A stretch of DNA of 64,000 nt from Rhodopseudomonas_A palustris_F (lineage in GTDB: Bacteria; Pseudomonadota; Alphaproteobacteria; Rhizobiales; Xanthobacteraceae): the NCBI RefSeq assembly GCF_000013745.1, contig NC_007925.1, positions 4,278,001-4,342,000 of the forward strand, in the 5' to 3' direction. The translations under genes and the position numbers were made by a program. Positions 18,981 through 27,755 of this stretch are shown one piece after another; positions within the stretch are counted from its first letter, which is position 1, and every line of letters begins with the position of its first letter. The notes below the pieces were generated by a model. The model made no database searches. It worked only from the letters and a program-made list of their open reading frames with translations, and was not told the DNA's origin.

Positions 18981-19946
18981 TCATTTGCACGTATAGCTGA
19001 TGCCCATGGCGGCGTCGATGTCGCGAACGACTTTCCACGAGTCCTTGAAGGAGATCTCGACGAATTTTTCCTGGGGCGGCTCAGACTTCTGGAATTCCTT
19101 CAGCAGCTCCGATCCGTCCCATTTGAAGGAGAAGAACGCCGACTTGATCTTGTTCTGAAGCTCCGGCTTCAAATTGTAGACCACGCCATAGCCGGACGTC
19201 GGGAACCGATCGGACGCATAGATAACCTTGACCTGATCGCGCTTGATCACGTTGCGGGCGATCATCCGGTCCATGACGGAGGAGGCGATCGAAGCCGCCG
19301 GATAGTCCTTGTTAGCAACGCCGAGAATCGAGTTGTCATGCTTGCCGGAGAACACCGGCTCGTAGTCCTTCTTGGCTTCCATCTTGAACTGATCGCGAAG
19401 CAGAGCCGAAGGCGCCTTGAACCCCGAATTCGATGTTTCGCTGGTAAAGGCGAGCTTCTTTCCCCTGATATCCTCGACCTTTTCAATTCCCGACCCCGGA
19501 TAGGTAATGAACTGCATCCGATAGCCGAATTCGTCGTTCATCGCCGCCATCATGGCGAACGGACGGAATCCTGCGCAGGCCACCGCGATCGGGTTCGATC
19601 CGGTGTTGAAGGCAGCGACGTGTAACCGTCCAGCACGCATCGCCTCGATCTGGGCGGCGTTCGACTGCACCGGGAAAAACTGCACCTTCTTGCCGGTCAC
19701 CACCTCCATGTGCTTGAGGAACCCCTCCCACACTTTTGTATAAACGGCAGGGTCCTCGACCGGCGTGTAGGCAAACACCAGCGTGTCGGGATCGATCAGC
19801 TTGCTCGGATCGGTTGGAACGTCTGCGAGCAAATCGCCATCGGCATCAACGTAGCGCTCGTCAAGCGCATGGCTGCCGCCTGTCCCGAGCGCGGTGACGC
19901 CCGCCAGGGCCAATCCGAAAATGCACGCTTTGAGCCAGTGTCTCAC
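18981..19946 (-). CDS. phnD: Phosphonate/phosphite ABC transporter substrate-binding protein
   Basis: A 321-residue periplasmic binding protein with a signal peptide (hydrophobic residues 5-22, likely cleavage after SHA at 25-27). The mature part has the PhnD features VKVIYASDRFPTSGYG and SNAAQIEAMRAGRLHVAAF. It is the first gene of the importer operon. No C-P lyase or phosphonatase gene adjoins it, so the real ligand could be a phosphonate, phosphite or a related anion. It lies just outside the integrative element that carries the phosphonate biosynthesis genes. Confidence 0.9.
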   Translation of the reverse strand: MRHWLKACIFGLALAGVTALGTGGSHALDERYVDADGDLLADVPTDPSKLIDPDTLVFAYTPVEDPAVYTKVWEGFLKHMEVVTGKKVQFFPVQSNAAQIEAMRAGRLHVAAFNTGSNPIAVACAGFRPFAMMAAMNDEFGYRMQFITYPGSGIEKVEDIRGKKLAFTSETSNSGFKAPSALLRDQFKMEAKKDYEPVFSGKHDNSILGVANKDYPAASIASSVMDRMIARNVIKRDQVKVIYASDRFPTSGYGVVYNLKPELQNKIKSAFFSFKWDGSELLKEFQKSEPPQEKFVEISFKDSWKVVRDIDAAMGISYTCK

Positions 19947-20459
19947 CCTCGTCTCCTAACAGGTCAATGGGCCTGAAAGAGCGAGATATCACCGATTCAT
20001 GACACCCCCGCTACGCCTGCAGATCCATCAGCCATTGCAGCCGCTTCAGGCCAATGGGCTCATCCTTCAGCAAGGGCACCAAGGCGTAGCGAGACTGGCG
20101 TGTTGGTTGGCGACCGAGTCAATTTCCCGCAGTTCATTGCGCGCGCTGCGCCACCGACGCCGAATTCTGCAACAGCCAGACTGCTGCGAATTCCCGATGG
20201 CAACAAGGAAGTCGCTCTCAAGTTCGGCGCGCGTTATCGCAATCCGGGCTGGTTCGCCTTTTGCTGGTACAGTTGGGTGGGCTCGAACCACCGACCTCCT
20301 GTTCCACAGACACCGCGAGGGCTTCGGCGGCACTACGCCAATCCCGCCTTTCGTGCGAAAATCACAGTATTATCAATGAACAGGCCCGCCGCCTCCCGCC
20401 TTACCTGCGCTGCAATTGGCGCTATGGTGGTAGCTACGTGGTAGCTACAGAGGTGATCG
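19947..20459. other. Junction region between phn operon and integrative element
   Basis: This 513-bp stretch holds the phnD promoter side on the left and the tRNA-like attachment remnant at 20265-20308 on the right. A minus-strand tail ending in a stop near 20014 reads ...LVPLLKDEPIGLKRLQWLM, which may be the end of a lost gene, but no family was recognised. Nothing else convincing is seen. Confidence 0.4.
20265..20308 (-). repeat. tRNA 3'-end fragment, putative attachment site (attL)
   Basis: Read on the minus strand, this 44-bp stretch ends in ACCA and contains a perfect T-arm: stem GGTGG/CCACC around the loop TTCGAGC. The 5' half of a tRNA is missing: no sequence complementary to the acceptor strand CAACTGT occurs at the right distance, and the anticodon stem does not pair upstream. 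A 3' tRNA remnant 150 bp from a tyrosine integrase gene is the usual footprint of site-specific integration. The amino-acid identity cannot be assigned. Confidence 0.6.
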
Positions 20460-21662
20460 ATGGCTGTCTCAAATATAACGATCCGCACAGTGCAAGCACT
20501 GAAGCCGGGCGAGACTATTTGGGACGCAGACCACCGCGAAGCGGTGCGGGGCTTTGGCGTTCGGCGTCAACGTGATCAAGCGACCTACGTTCTCAAGTAC
20601 CGATTGTTCGGTCGGCAGCGCTTCGTGACCATCGGTCCTCACGGCTCCCCTTGGACACCAGAGCTTGCACGCAAGGAGGCCAAGCGGCTTTTGGGCCTGG
20701 TTGCGATTGGCAAAGACCCGGCGGACGAGAAAGCCAAGGCGCGCCTGCAGGCAGCCGACACCCTCCGAGCAATCGCGGATCAATATCTCCGGAACGCCAA
20801 ACAAAGGCTGAAGCCCCGGACCTATTCGGAGATAGAACGCTACTTGTTGGTCAGTTGGAAACCCCTCCATCCGGTCTCGGTCTTCCAGATTACTCGCCGC
20901 CATATCTCGGCTCGTATCGCTGACTTCGAATCAGCTCATGGAGCGGTCTCAGCAGCCCGCGCCCGCACGGCCCTGTCCTCAATGTTCAACTGGGCAATAC
21001 GCGAGGGCCTTGAGATCGCTGCGAACCCGGTTCTCGGCACTAACCGACCCGCGCAGCCGGGAAGCCGCGAACGGGTCCTCACGGAGACGGAGCTATCAGC
21101 CATCTGGCACGCCTGTGGCGATGACGATTACGGACGCATTGTGCGTTTGTTGCTGCTCACAGCACAACGCCGTGATGAAGTGGGCAGCATGCAATGGGCC
21201 GAACTTGATACCTTTTCGGGGCTCTGGACGCTGCCAAGCGCCCGGACCAAGAACCATCGCGAGCATTCGCTACCATTTGTTCCCGCCGCCCTGGCCCTAC
21301 TCCCACCCCGCCGAGATGGCCTAGACTTCCTCTTTGGTGACGGACCCCGACGCAGCGGTGACCCGCATCGTGGGTTCTCCGGCTGGTCAAAGTCGAAGGC
21401 GGCGCTTGATGCACGGATCGCGGAAGCGCTCGGCAACCCCCTGCCCCATTGGACAGTTCACGATCTTCGGAGGTCGGCATCCACGGTGATGGCCGACCGG
21501 CTTGGCGTGTTGCCACACATTGTGGAGGCGATCCTAAACCACGTCAGCGGCCACCGGGCTGGCGTTGCCGGAGTATATAACCGCGCTCGGTATGCGACGG
21601 AGATGCGCGAGGCGCTTGAACGCTGGACAGAGCACGTTGTGGCCTTGCCAGCCCAAAAATGA
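20460..21662 (+). CDS. int: Tyrosine-type site-specific integrase
   Basis: A 400-residue tyrosine recombinase of the P4-integrase style, with an N-terminal DUF4102 arm-binding domain (about 1-90), a core-binding domain (about 100-195) and a catalytic domain. Catalytic residues visible are Arg in LLLTAQRRDEVGSM, Lys in TKNHREHSLPF, His and Arg in HDLRRS, His in LNHVSGHRAG, and the nucleophile Tyr in VYNRARY. It is the first gene inside the element, next to the tRNA-like remnant, and should catalyse integration and excision. Confidence 0.93.
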   Translation: MAVSNITIRTVQALKPGETIWDADHREAVRGFGVRRQRDQATYVLKYRLFGRQRFVTIGPHGSPWTPELARKEAKRLLGLVAIGKDPADEKAKARLQAADTLRAIADQYLRNAKQRLKPRTYSEIERYLLVSWKPLHPVSVFQITRRHISARIADFESAHGAVSAARARTALSSMFNWAIREGLEIAANPVLGTNRPAQPGSRERVLTETELSAIWHACGDDDYGRIVRLLLLTAQRRDEVGSMQWAELDTFSGLWTLPSARTKNHREHSLPFVPAALALLPPRRDGLDFLFGDGPRRSGDPHRGFSGWSKSKAALDARIAEALGNPLPHWTVHDLRRSASTVMADRLGVLPHIVEAILNHVSGHRAGVAGVYNRARYATEMREALERWTEHVVALPAQK

Positions 21663-21843
21663 GGCAGGTCGACATTGTGATAGCGGGTGCCGGCCTCTCT
21701 CATATTGGTTTCTCCCACGGGGCTGCCGGGGTCCATTCCTAATTCAAGGAACTGGCCCCCGACCCAGCGTTATGATTCCAGTGCTGGAGCGGGACGAATC
21801 CCGACAACTCGGCGGCGAGTACGCCGCCTTTCGATCGTTTGTG

Positions 21844-21847
21844 CCGA
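21844..21847. repeat. Target duplication CCGA, left side of IS3 copy 1
   Basis: The four bases CCGA directly before the left end of the IS are repeated directly after its right end at 23113-23116. IS3-family elements duplicate 3-5 bp on insertion, so copy 1 appears to be an undisturbed insertion. Confidence 0.75.
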
Positions 21848-23112
21848 TGACCTGCCCCTGCCGATTTCCTCCAGTTGAAGTTAGAGTCCGGCCTTCTGAA
21901 GGACGGACAGATGAAGCGAGCCAGGTTTACGGAAGAGCAGATTATCGGCGTTTTGCGGGAGCATGAGGCGGGGGCGAAGGCCGCCGATTTGGCACGCAAG
22001 CACGGCGTCTCGGAAGCGACGCTGTACAATTGGAAGGCCAAGTTCGGCGGCATGGATGTCTCGGAGGCGAAGCGGCTGCGGCAGCTCGAGGATGAGAATG
22101 CCAAGCTGAAGAAGCTGCTGGCCGAACAGATGCTGGATGCCGCGGCGTTGCGCGAGCTTCTGTCAAAAAATGGTAGGGCCCGCCGCCCGGCGCGACGCAG
22201 TCGCGCATCTGCAGGCCGAACTGGGCCTGTCAGAACGGCGGGCCAGCACCATCGTCAGCGCCGACCGCAAGATGATCCGGTACCGGTCGTGCCGGGCGCC
22301 GGACATCGAACTGCGGGAGCAACTGCGAGAGCTCGCCAACGCTCGCCGGCGCTTTGGCTATCGTCGGCTGTTTGTGCTGCTGCGGCAACAAGGCGAGCCG
22401 TCCGGGCTGAACCGGATCTATCGGCTGTATCGCGAGGAGGCTCAGCGTGCGCAAGCGCCGGGCCCGCCGCCGCGCGGTCGGAACACGGGCGCCGATCCTG
22501 GTCGAGGCGCTGCCGAACGCCCGCTGGTCGCTGGATTTTGTCCATGACCAGTTTGCCAATGGCCGCCGCTACCGGATCCTGAACATCGTCGATGACGTGA
22601 CTCGGGAATGCCTGGCGTCGATCCCCGACATCTCGATCCCCGGGCTGCGGGTGGCGCGCGAACTGACGGCATTGATAGATCGCCGCGGCAAGCCCGGCCT
22701 GATCGTCTCGGACAACGGCACCGAATTCACCTGCAACGCGATGCTGACCTGGGCTGAGCAGCATGTCGTCGCCTGGCACTTCATCGCACCGGGAAAGCCG
22801 ATGCAGAACGGCTTCTGTGAAAGCTTCAACGGCCGGATGCGTGACGAGTTGCTTAACGAAACCCTGTTCTTCGGCCTCGATCACGCCCGCGCCAGGATCG
22901 CGGCCTGGGTCGATGACTACAACCGCCAACGCCCGCATTCCTCGCTGGGCTACCTGACGCCTGCGGCCTATGCCGCCACCCTCACCGCAACGTGCGATCG
23001 GCTGCGCAACCCCGACCAGCTACGCCGATCGCACATTGCTCACCCCGCGCCGCAAGGCGTAACATCCGCCGAGACTCTAAACGCAACTGGAGGAAAGTTC
23101 AGGGGCAGGTCA
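21848..23112 (+). mobile_element. IS3-family insertion sequence, copy 1 (1265 bp)
   Basis: Ends are near-perfect inverted repeats of about 29-30 bp beginning TGACCTGCCCCTG and containing TCCTCCAGTTG. The element carries an OrfA/OrfB transposase. A second copy occurs at 41574-42838 with the same length, same orientation and identical predicted proteins. CCGA is duplicated on both sides of copy 1. Confidence 0.92.
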
Positions 23113-23151
23113 CCGAGAACCGGGTTTGTTGGTGCGCTGCACAAACGCTGA
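21911..23151 (+). pseudogene. IS3-family transposase OrfA/OrfB, frame-disrupted
   Basis: OrfA starts at 21911 with the HTH protein MKRARFTEEQIIGVLREHE and a leucine-zipper-like stretch. OrfB starts at the ATG at 22170, just after a run of six A that is a plausible slippage site. OrfB shifts frame again near 22436-22445, after LYREE. The catalytic part (about 22447 on) is in a third frame and carries the DDE residues (WSLDFVHDQ, VSDNGTEF, NGFCESFNGRMRDE). The last frame runs past the IS end to 23151. Compared with usual IS3 OrfB proteins, one or two bases seem missing at the second shift, so the transposase is probably inactive unless slippage restores it. Confidence 0.7.
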
Positions 23152-23719
23152 CCGACTTGATCTCTAGACTAAGCGAAAATCAGGTCGGGGCCTCGAAAGT
23201 CCCAAGCGAGCGGCCAGGTTCCAATCCGATTCTTTATCCGACCAACGGTGCCAGGCTCAATCGTTTTTGCTCCCTCGCCGCTCGAGCGACGATGCCTGCG
23301 GGCAGCCCCGTTCCTCGCACATATCCGGAGAGTCTTGGCGCTTCAGAAATCGACTGCCCTTGCCCTAGCCATCGACGACGAATTGGTTCGCGAAATGCGG
23401 CACGGTCTCTATCCGTTCGCCTCGGCCAATCTCGCGCTCAGCGAAGAGAGTACATTCACAAAAGGTGCGCGACGCGCTTGGTGGTGAGTGCCTCAACTCG
23501 CTAAAGCAAAAGCTCATGCGCCACTGAGAAGTTCACCCGGCCGGATGGAATCGCCAGTCGCCGTTAAATAGCATTTACTGCAACTTGCAATCCAGCGTTT
23601 TCTCGACTACCTTTCTTTTCCGTCAGCGTGTGCTGCACACTTTTATTTGCGTCCAATGCGAGGTTGCTCGCGACGTCAAACGGCACGGGCCACGAAATCA
23701 AAGCGTTAAGGGGAAGAGA
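23113..23719. other. Stretch between IS3 copy 1 and the cargo cluster
   Basis: About 600 bp beginning with the CCGA target duplicate. Short plus-strand frames (for example 23248-23487, 79 codons) have no recognisable family. The composition becomes visibly more A/T-rich from about 23500 onward, close to the start of the cargo genes, and the promoter for the rightward biosynthetic genes is expected here. Confidence 0.35.
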
Positions 23720-24571
23720 ATGGGCACTCTGCGCGTGGGGTCGCTCAACACCGGGTTGTCGGTTTGGAAGATCGATCTTCAACAATGGCGACTAAGAGCT
23801 GCGCAACTCTCGAAACTGATTGGCGATCTCTCGCTGGACGTAGTGCTACTCCAGGAAATCTGGCGTATCAAATGGGATGAGACGACCGATGAAATGAAGA
23901 CGTTCCTGACAGGCCTTGGATTGTCAGGAGATCAAAACAAGGATGACGTCCTTGCAGCCGCCTTGGGCAGCGGCTTTCAGGTCAGGTCATCTCTTGTCCC
24001 TTCATTTGATAGGGGGCGGCGAGAGCCTGGTCTGTATTGGGGACTTACGATCGTGTCGCGATTTCCAATCGAGCAGGTGGAGAAAAAGGAGTTATCGTAT
24101 TCCAAGTTCGATCGCTGGCCACGCATCGCGCAGTCTGGAAAGATCAAACTGGCCAATGGCGATTCTTCGATTTTTGTCAATGTGCACCTGCCCGCCGAGA
24201 GTCACGAATCCCGCTTGGGGCTCGGCCTGGAAACGCTTTCGTTCTCCCGTTCGCTGGGTGCCCCGACTTTGTGCATTGGAGGAGACATGAACGCGGGGCC
24301 ACAAGCAGGTCCGGTCCAAATTTTTATGACGGAGTATTCTGACTGCTGGTCGAGCGGATCGACACGCGTTGTAAAATTTGAAGGCAACGAGTCGCGAGCC
24401 GGCAGCGCGCTGTATCGAACGGTCGCAGAAGGACGAATCGATTACCTTCTGGCGGACAAGATGGCTCGTATCACCTCCTCGACCTATCTGTATGGTGATT
24501 ACGGCAGCGCTCCACTCTCCGATCATCCCTTCGTCATCGCGGAAATCGAATCGGCTCCCGGCGCCGAATAG
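23720..24571 (+). CDS. Endonuclease/exonuclease/phosphatase (EEP) family protein
   Basis: A 283-residue protein with EEP-fold landmarks: SLNTG near the N-terminus, VVLLQEIW (metal-binding Glu, about residue 47), FVNVHLP, GGDMNAGP (catalytic Asp-Met-Asn) and a C-terminal SDHPFVIAEI with the catalytic Asp-His. The family cleaves phosphodiester or phosphomonoester bonds. The ATG at 23720 has AGGGGAAGAG just upstream. It lies first in the rightward set ahead of the PEP mutase gene, with a 213-bp gap. A role such as hydrolysing a nucleotidyl-phosphonate intermediate is possible but is only inference. Confidence 0.8.
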   Translation: MGTLRVGSLNTGLSVWKIDLQQWRLRAAQLSKLIGDLSLDVVLLQEIWRIKWDETTDEMKTFLTGLGLSGDQNKDDVLAAALGSGFQVRSSLVPSFDRGRREPGLYWGLTIVSRFPIEQVEKKELSYSKFDRWPRIAQSGKIKLANGDSSIFVNVHLPAESHESRLGLGLETLSFSRSLGAPTLCIGGDMNAGPQAGPVQIFMTEYSDCWSSGSTRVVKFEGNESRAGSALYRTVAEGRIDYLLADKMARITSSTYLYGDYGSAPLSDHPFVIAEIESAPGAE

Positions 24572-24784
24572 GAAGTTTGTGACAGAGCCCGTACAAGTTT
24601 TTGTGTAATGGTTGCGATCGTCAGGCCCGAGCGCGCGCTCTGGGAGAGACTTCGGATGTCCCCGCCGTCGTTTGGTTCATTGGCCGATCGGTGCGAACAC
24701 CATGAGGCTGTCCGATCCGGACGATTTCGATTGTTGTATCACCTAAAATAGTCCAGTATTAATAATACCACTCGCTCTTCTCAG

Positions 24785-25762
24785 GTGACCCCCTTGAGTA
24801 ACATGGCGGATTGGAAGGCAAAGTATTCAGCAAGCGAAAGTTTGCGCGAACTACTCCATAACGGCTCGCTATCATTTGCCATGGAGGCGCACAACGGATT
24901 GTCGGCAATAATAGCGGAGAAGGCCGGCTTTGAAGTGATTTGGGCCTCGGGGCTGGCGATTTCGGCATCGTTAGGTCTGCGCGATTCAAACGAAGCCACG
25001 TGGTGTCAGGTTCTAACCATCGCGGAGTTCATGGCAGATGCCGTGGAAATCCCGATTATTCTCGATGGAGATTCCGGCCACGGAAATTTCAACACGGTGC
25101 GGCGCCTTGTCCGGAAAGCCTGCGATCGTCGTATCGCGGGAGTTTGCTTGGAAGACAAACTTTTCCCTAAAATGAACTCTTTCATCCAAAGCGGACAAAT
25201 TTTGGCGAACGTCGACGAGTTTGCCGGGCGCATAATGGCAGCGAAGGACACACAGACTAGCGCCGCGTTTACCGTCATCGCCCGAACTGAGGCACTCATT
25301 GCTGGACGATCCCTTGCTGAGGCACTGGATCGTGCCAGTACTTATGCTTCGGCGGGCGCCGATGCGATCGTAATTCATTCGGCGAAGTCAACTGCCGACG
25401 AAGTTCTGGCTTTCGCAGATGCATGGGCAAATCGATGCCCGCTGATCATCATTCCTACAAAATACTATACGACACCCACGCAGCTTTTTCGACAAGCGCG
25501 TATCTCTCTGGCAATCTGGGCAAATCACTCGCTGCGAGCTTCCGTGGCGTCGATGCAGGCCGTTTGCAGCCGCATCGTGCGGGAGCAGTCGGTCAAGGGC
25601 GTCGAACCTAGTATTTCCAAGCTGGAGACGATTTTCGATCTTCTCAAATATGATGAGCTTTTGGCCGCTGAACAGCGGTATTTTCCGGCGAATGGAGCTT
25701 TGACCCCGGGCATCCCTCGGGTGCCAAAAAATATCGTCTCGGCGACGAAGCCGGCAGAATGA
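24785..25762 (+). CDS. pepM: Phosphoenolpyruvate phosphomutase
   Basis: Converts phosphoenolpyruvate to phosphonopyruvate, the step that makes the C-P bond in almost all known phosphonates. The 325-residue protein has the isocitrate-lyase-type barrel, and the PEP mutase signature EDKLFPKMNS lies at 123-132. Substrate and Mg2+ contacts are represented by WASGLAISASLGLRDSNE and by Asp94 and Asp96 in LDGDSGHGN, a variant of the usual DGDTGYGN. The C-terminal helix motif IWANHSLRASV is also canonical. The start is either GTG 24785 or ATG 24803; neither has a strong ribosome site. The equilibrium strongly favours PEP, so a following reaction must drive it; no decarboxylase gene is present in the cluster. 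Confidence 0.95.
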   Translation: MTPLSNMADWKAKYSASESLRELLHNGSLSFAMEAHNGLSAIIAEKAGFEVIWASGLAISASLGLRDSNEATWCQVLTIAEFMADAVEIPIILDGDSGHGNFNTVRRLVRKACDRRIAGVCLEDKLFPKMNSFIQSGQILANVDEFAGRIMAAKDTQTSAAFTVIARTEALIAGRSLAEALDRASTYASAGADAIVIHSAKSTADEVLAFADAWANRCPLIIIPTKYYTTPTQLFRQARISLAIWANHSLRASVASMQAVCSRIVREQSVKGVEPSISKLETIFDLLKYDELLAAEQRYFPANGALTPGIPRVPKNIVSATKPAE

Positions 25763-25821
25763 CGGTCGCTGCGATATTCCGCCGATCGATTTGAAGCCAC
25801 TTGCCGCACAGAGGACTCGAC

Positions 25822-26937
25822 GTGACAAAGGAAATACCGAGGACCCGATTGTTGTTCAATCCCGGGCCAGTGTCGGTTGCAGCGGATGTCCGCGATGCTT
25901 TGCTCTGCCTCGACATGAATCACCGCGAACTAATCTTCGTCGATGTCCTGGACCGTGTTCGTCGCGGCTTGACGGACTTGCTCGGTGGATCGGATAACTT
26001 CACTTGCATACCGATTGTCGCATCGGGATCCGGCGCCAACGAAGCCGTCATTTCGTCCCTTGAGGGCCCCGTCCTCGTGCTTGTGGCAGGGCGTTACTCG
26101 GAACGTTTGGCTTTGATTTGCGAGCGATTGGGGTTGGAAACCACTCGGGAGAATTTTGACCCGTTGCGCGGAGTTGAATTCGATCGTATCGCCGAAGCTC
26201 TTGGCGCACAGGAACATTTCCGATCGCTCTGCTTCGTACATCACGAAACGACAACCAGCGTGCTCGCGCCGCTGCGGGACATTTGTCGCCTCGCCCGATC
26301 GCGCGGTGTGGTTACGTTCGTTGATACGGTAAGCAGCGTCTTCGCCCACCCCATCAACGTTGAAGAGGACGACGTCGACTACATCACCTTAACGGCGAAC
26401 AAGGGTCTCGAGGGATTGCCCGGGTTATCATTCGTGGTGGCACGACGGGACTTGATCGCCGGCTCAGCCGGGCGCTCGCGCAGCTTTTACTTCGATCTGC
26501 ATCAGCAATGGAGCCGGATGGAAGGTGAAGGAAAACCACCATTCACTCACCCCGCCCCGCTCTATTTTGCCACTGCCCGTGCCATCGAACGGCTCCAGGC
26601 GGAGACCGTTCCGGGTCGGATCTCGCGCTACAGCGACAATCGCGCCTATCTCCGGGATCGCTTGGCCGCAGTAGGTATCAACCCCTACCCACTGGCGCCC
26701 GAACGATGCAGCAATTCGCTTTTGCTGACGTATCGTCCGCGCGACTTTGACTTCGATGGTATCCAGAGCGCACTCGCGATGCGTGACATTGTCATCTATA
26801 CTGACCAAAGTACACTGGCGAAAGATCTGATGTTCTTCTCGACGATGGGCCAAATCGATCGCGGATGCATTGACACTCTGGTGGAAGCGCTTTGCGACGT
26901 GTGGCGCGGATCGGGGCGCTTGGTATCGGCGAGCTGA
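25822..26937 (+). CDS. phnW: PhnW-like phosphonate aminotransferase
   Basis: A PLP-dependent fold-type I aminotransferase of 371 residues, close to 2-aminoethylphosphonate:pyruvate transaminase. The N-terminus LLFNPGPVSV and the PLP-lysine segment TANKGLEGLPG (Lys194) match PhnW. In a biosynthetic setting it could aminate phosphonoacetaldehyde to 2-aminoethylphosphonate or, since no decarboxylase is present, phosphonopyruvate to phosphonoalanine. GTG 25822 was chosen because AGAGGA sits 6 bp upstream; a TTG at 25801 is the alternative. It follows pepM by 59 bp. Confidence 0.88.
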   Translation: MTKEIPRTRLLFNPGPVSVAADVRDALLCLDMNHRELIFVDVLDRVRRGLTDLLGGSDNFTCIPIVASGSGANEAVISSLEGPVLVLVAGRYSERLALICERLGLETTRENFDPLRGVEFDRIAEALGAQEHFRSLCFVHHETTTSVLAPLRDICRLARSRGVVTFVDTVSSVFAHPINVEEDDVDYITLTANKGLEGLPGLSFVVARRDLIAGSAGRSRSFYFDLHQQWSRMEGEGKPPFTHPAPLYFATARAIERLQAETVPGRISRYSDNRAYLRDRLAAVGINPYPLAPERCSNSLLLTYRPRDFDFDGIQSALAMRDIVIYTDQSTLAKDLMFFSTMGQIDRGCIDTLVEALCDVWRGSGRLVSAS

Positions 26938-26957
26938 ACGACACAAAGCGAGGAAAA

Positions 26958-27722
26958 ATGTCCGAGATCGCGGCGATTATCCTTGCAGCAGGCCGCGGCA
27001 GCCGCCTTGGACCTCGGACGAGTGATCGTCCAAAGTGCCTCGTTCAGGTGGCAGGCCGCGCTATTATCGATTATGCGCTGGACGCCCTGCAGGCGGCGGG
27101 GATTGGGGAGGTGGTCATTGTTGTGGGTTATCGCGAGGATCAGGTGCGGGACTACCTGGCGCGTCACTGGCCTTCGCTCAATGCAAAATTTGTCGTCAAT
27201 GACCATTATCTGCAAACCGGAACGGCCCAATCATTACAGCTCGGACTCGCGGCGCTCGGTCGCGGCAACGATACGCTGATTGTCGAAGGTGATGTCGCCT
27301 TCGAACCATCCCTGCTGCTGCGGCTGCTTGCTGCCCCGGGCAAGGTCAAGACGGCCGTTCAAAGTTATCGAGAGGATCTTTCCGGAACCTTCGTCGCGAT
27401 CGATGACAGGGATCAAGTGGTAGATTGGCTGCATGCTTCTCACCAGCCCTCCGATTTCCTGATCGCATCCCATAGCAAGACCGTCAATGTACATCTTTTC
27501 CGCGCTGGCCACGCGTCGACAATACTTTTGCTTGCATTAGAGACGACGCTTTCCCAGGAAGGCCTTCAGGCGCCGATCGAATATGCGATGCGGCGCATCG
27601 TCCAGGCTGAGGAGCCGGTGCGAGCCGTCTTCGCCGATGATCTACGTTGGTACGAAGTCGATGATGAACAGGACTTGCAGCGTGCGAACAGCCTGATGTG
27701 TCGCTACAACGCGCCACCCTGA
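26958..27722 (+). CDS. pntC: PntC-like phosphonate cytidylyltransferase
   Basis: A 254-residue sugar-phosphate-type nucleotidyltransferase. The nucleotide-binding loop LAAGRGSRLG (9-18) with Lys26 and the metal-binding Asp in VEGDVAFEP are present. Proteins of this type next to pepM and an aminoethylphosphonate transaminase are PntC enzymes, which attach CMP to the phosphonate so it can be transferred to a lipid, glycan or other acceptor. The ATG at 26958 follows GCGAGG and lies 20 bp after the aminotransferase. The preference for CTP is inferred from context. Confidence 0.85.
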   Translation: MSEIAAIILAAGRGSRLGPRTSDRPKCLVQVAGRAIIDYALDALQAAGIGEVVIVVGYREDQVRDYLARHWPSLNAKFVVNDHYLQTGTAQSLQLGLAALGRGNDTLIVEGDVAFEPSLLLRLLAAPGKVKTAVQSYREDLSGTFVAIDDRDQVVDWLHASHQPSDFLIASHSKTVNVHLFRAGHASTILLLALETTLSQEGLQAPIEYAMRRIVQAEEPVRAVFADDLRWYEVDDEQDLQRANSLMCRYNAPP

Positions 27723-27755
27723 CCCTGCATCGCGCCAATTGGATGAAGCCGGAAT

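Noticed and set aside
20014..20110. C-terminal tail of an unknown protein on the minus strand next to phnD
   Set aside because: About 35 codons ending in a stop look protein-like, but upstream frames do not continue into any recognisable domain.
20265..20345. A complete tRNA gene on the minus strand
   Set aside because: Only the T-arm, variable loop and 3' end fit. No acceptor partner for CAACTGT or pairing anticodon stem is found upstream, so it is treated as a remnant.
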